Below, one piece after another: positions 63,916 to 64,000 of a stretch of DNA of 64,000 nucleotides (positions are counted from its first letter, which is position 1; each line of letters opens with the position of its first letter). The DNA comes from Listeria farberi. GTDB taxonomy: Bacteria; Bacillota; Bacilli; Lactobacillales; Listeriaceae. The stretch is taken from the NCBI RefSeq assembly GCF_014229245.1, contig NZ_JAARZJ010000004.1, forward strand, positions 62,001 to 126,000, given 5' to 3'. The notes under the pieces were generated by a model that had not been told where the DNA came from, did not search any database, and saw only the letters and a list, made by a program, of their open reading frames with translations. The translations under genes and the position numbers were made by a program.

Positions 63916-64000
63916 TTAAAACTCTACTTTTGGTGCAACACGTTCTACTTCTGGAATAGAGAGCATTTCACGTTCAGTAAAGTTATGCAGTTTAGCTACA
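63916..64000 (-). CDS. lemA: LemA family protein, 3' end only
   Basis: The last 27 codons run from the window edge to a TAA at 63916-63918. The residues KLHNFTEREMLSIPEVERVAPKVEF and their position just upstream of htpX are those of LemA, a membrane-anchored helical protein that usually pairs with HtpX. The rest lies outside the window. Confidence 0.85.
   Translation of the reverse strand, partial: VAKLHNFTEREMLSIPEVERVAPKVEF

Overview
The window is a stretch of a low-GC Firmicute chromosome. Gene content and order match the genus Listeria, most likely L. monocytogenes or a close sister species. Diagnostic features are the gbuABC betaine transporter next to cutC, cvfB and liaFSR, the dltXABCD operon beside rpiA and fabI, a Bacillus-like ykuJ-ykuL-ccpC-dapH-ykuR-mscS block, and relQ-nadK-rluD facing spxH. 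From memory it corresponds to EGD-e loci of about lmo0962 to lmo1038, read in reverse. No database was consulted, so the species is not fixed and all locus comparisons are recollection. I see no rRNA, tRNA, CRISPR, phage or insertion-sequence genes. Coding density and strong terminators are typical of core chromosome.

Layout. 1-7.2 kb: 3' end of a mobA-like gene, a DUF817 membrane protein, a Cof-type HAD phosphatase, a long structured leader before rpoY-rnjA (RNA polymerase epsilon and RNase J1), an LCP (LytR-type) protein, and a pair of FUSC-type membrane proteins. 7.3-12.8 kb: a liaF-liaS-liaR-ktrC operon joining envelope-stress signalling to a K+ channel gating subunit, then cvfB, cutC and a free-standing glucose-type EIIA. 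12.9-17 kb: gbuABC and an MscS channel (osmotic response). 17-23 kb: dapH, ykuR and patA (acetylase branch of lysine/DAP synthesis), ccpC with the c-di-AMP receptor cbpB, ykuJ, and a small orphan gene under a near-perfect Fur box. 23.6-27.3 kb: a YdcF-type membrane protein, ptsI-ptsH and YkvS. 27.4-30.5 kb: a CrtN/CrtI-like desaturase convergent with a CruF/DUF422-like membrane protein, then a CAAX-type protease. 30.5-34.9 kb: CtsR-controlled clpE, ogt, an acyltransferase and a sigma-B-driven DUF4064 protein. 35-38.3 kb: a manganese (yybP-ykoY) riboswitch ahead of two TerC paralogues and ktrD, the last starting inside the second terC. 38.3-40.2 kb: a MATE exporter and a MarR regulator with twin palindromic operators. 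40.2-49.4 kb: prfC, a LytTR-DUF3021-ABC operon, gpx, an M42 peptidase, an MFS exporter and a DrrAB-like exporter. 49.5-52.7 kb: ilvE, esterase, GNAT, rpiA. 52.9-57.4 kb: dltXABCD. 57.4-64 kb: fabI, rluD-like, nadK, relQ, then a TPR protein, a CYTH protein, spxH, htpX and the 3' end of lemA.

Shared themes are ion and osmotic homeostasis (KtrC, KtrD, Gbu, MscS, CbpB), envelope maintenance (dlt, lia, LCP, DAP synthesis) and stress proteostasis (clpE, spxH, htpX, relQ). Points most worth a second look: the Mn-riboswitch operon ending in an overlapping potassium transporter, the desaturase/CruF-like pair in a genus not known for pigment, the structured rpoY-rnjA leader, the twin MarR operators, the Fur-controlled orphan gene, and a terminator-like hairpin with no upstream gene near gbuA.
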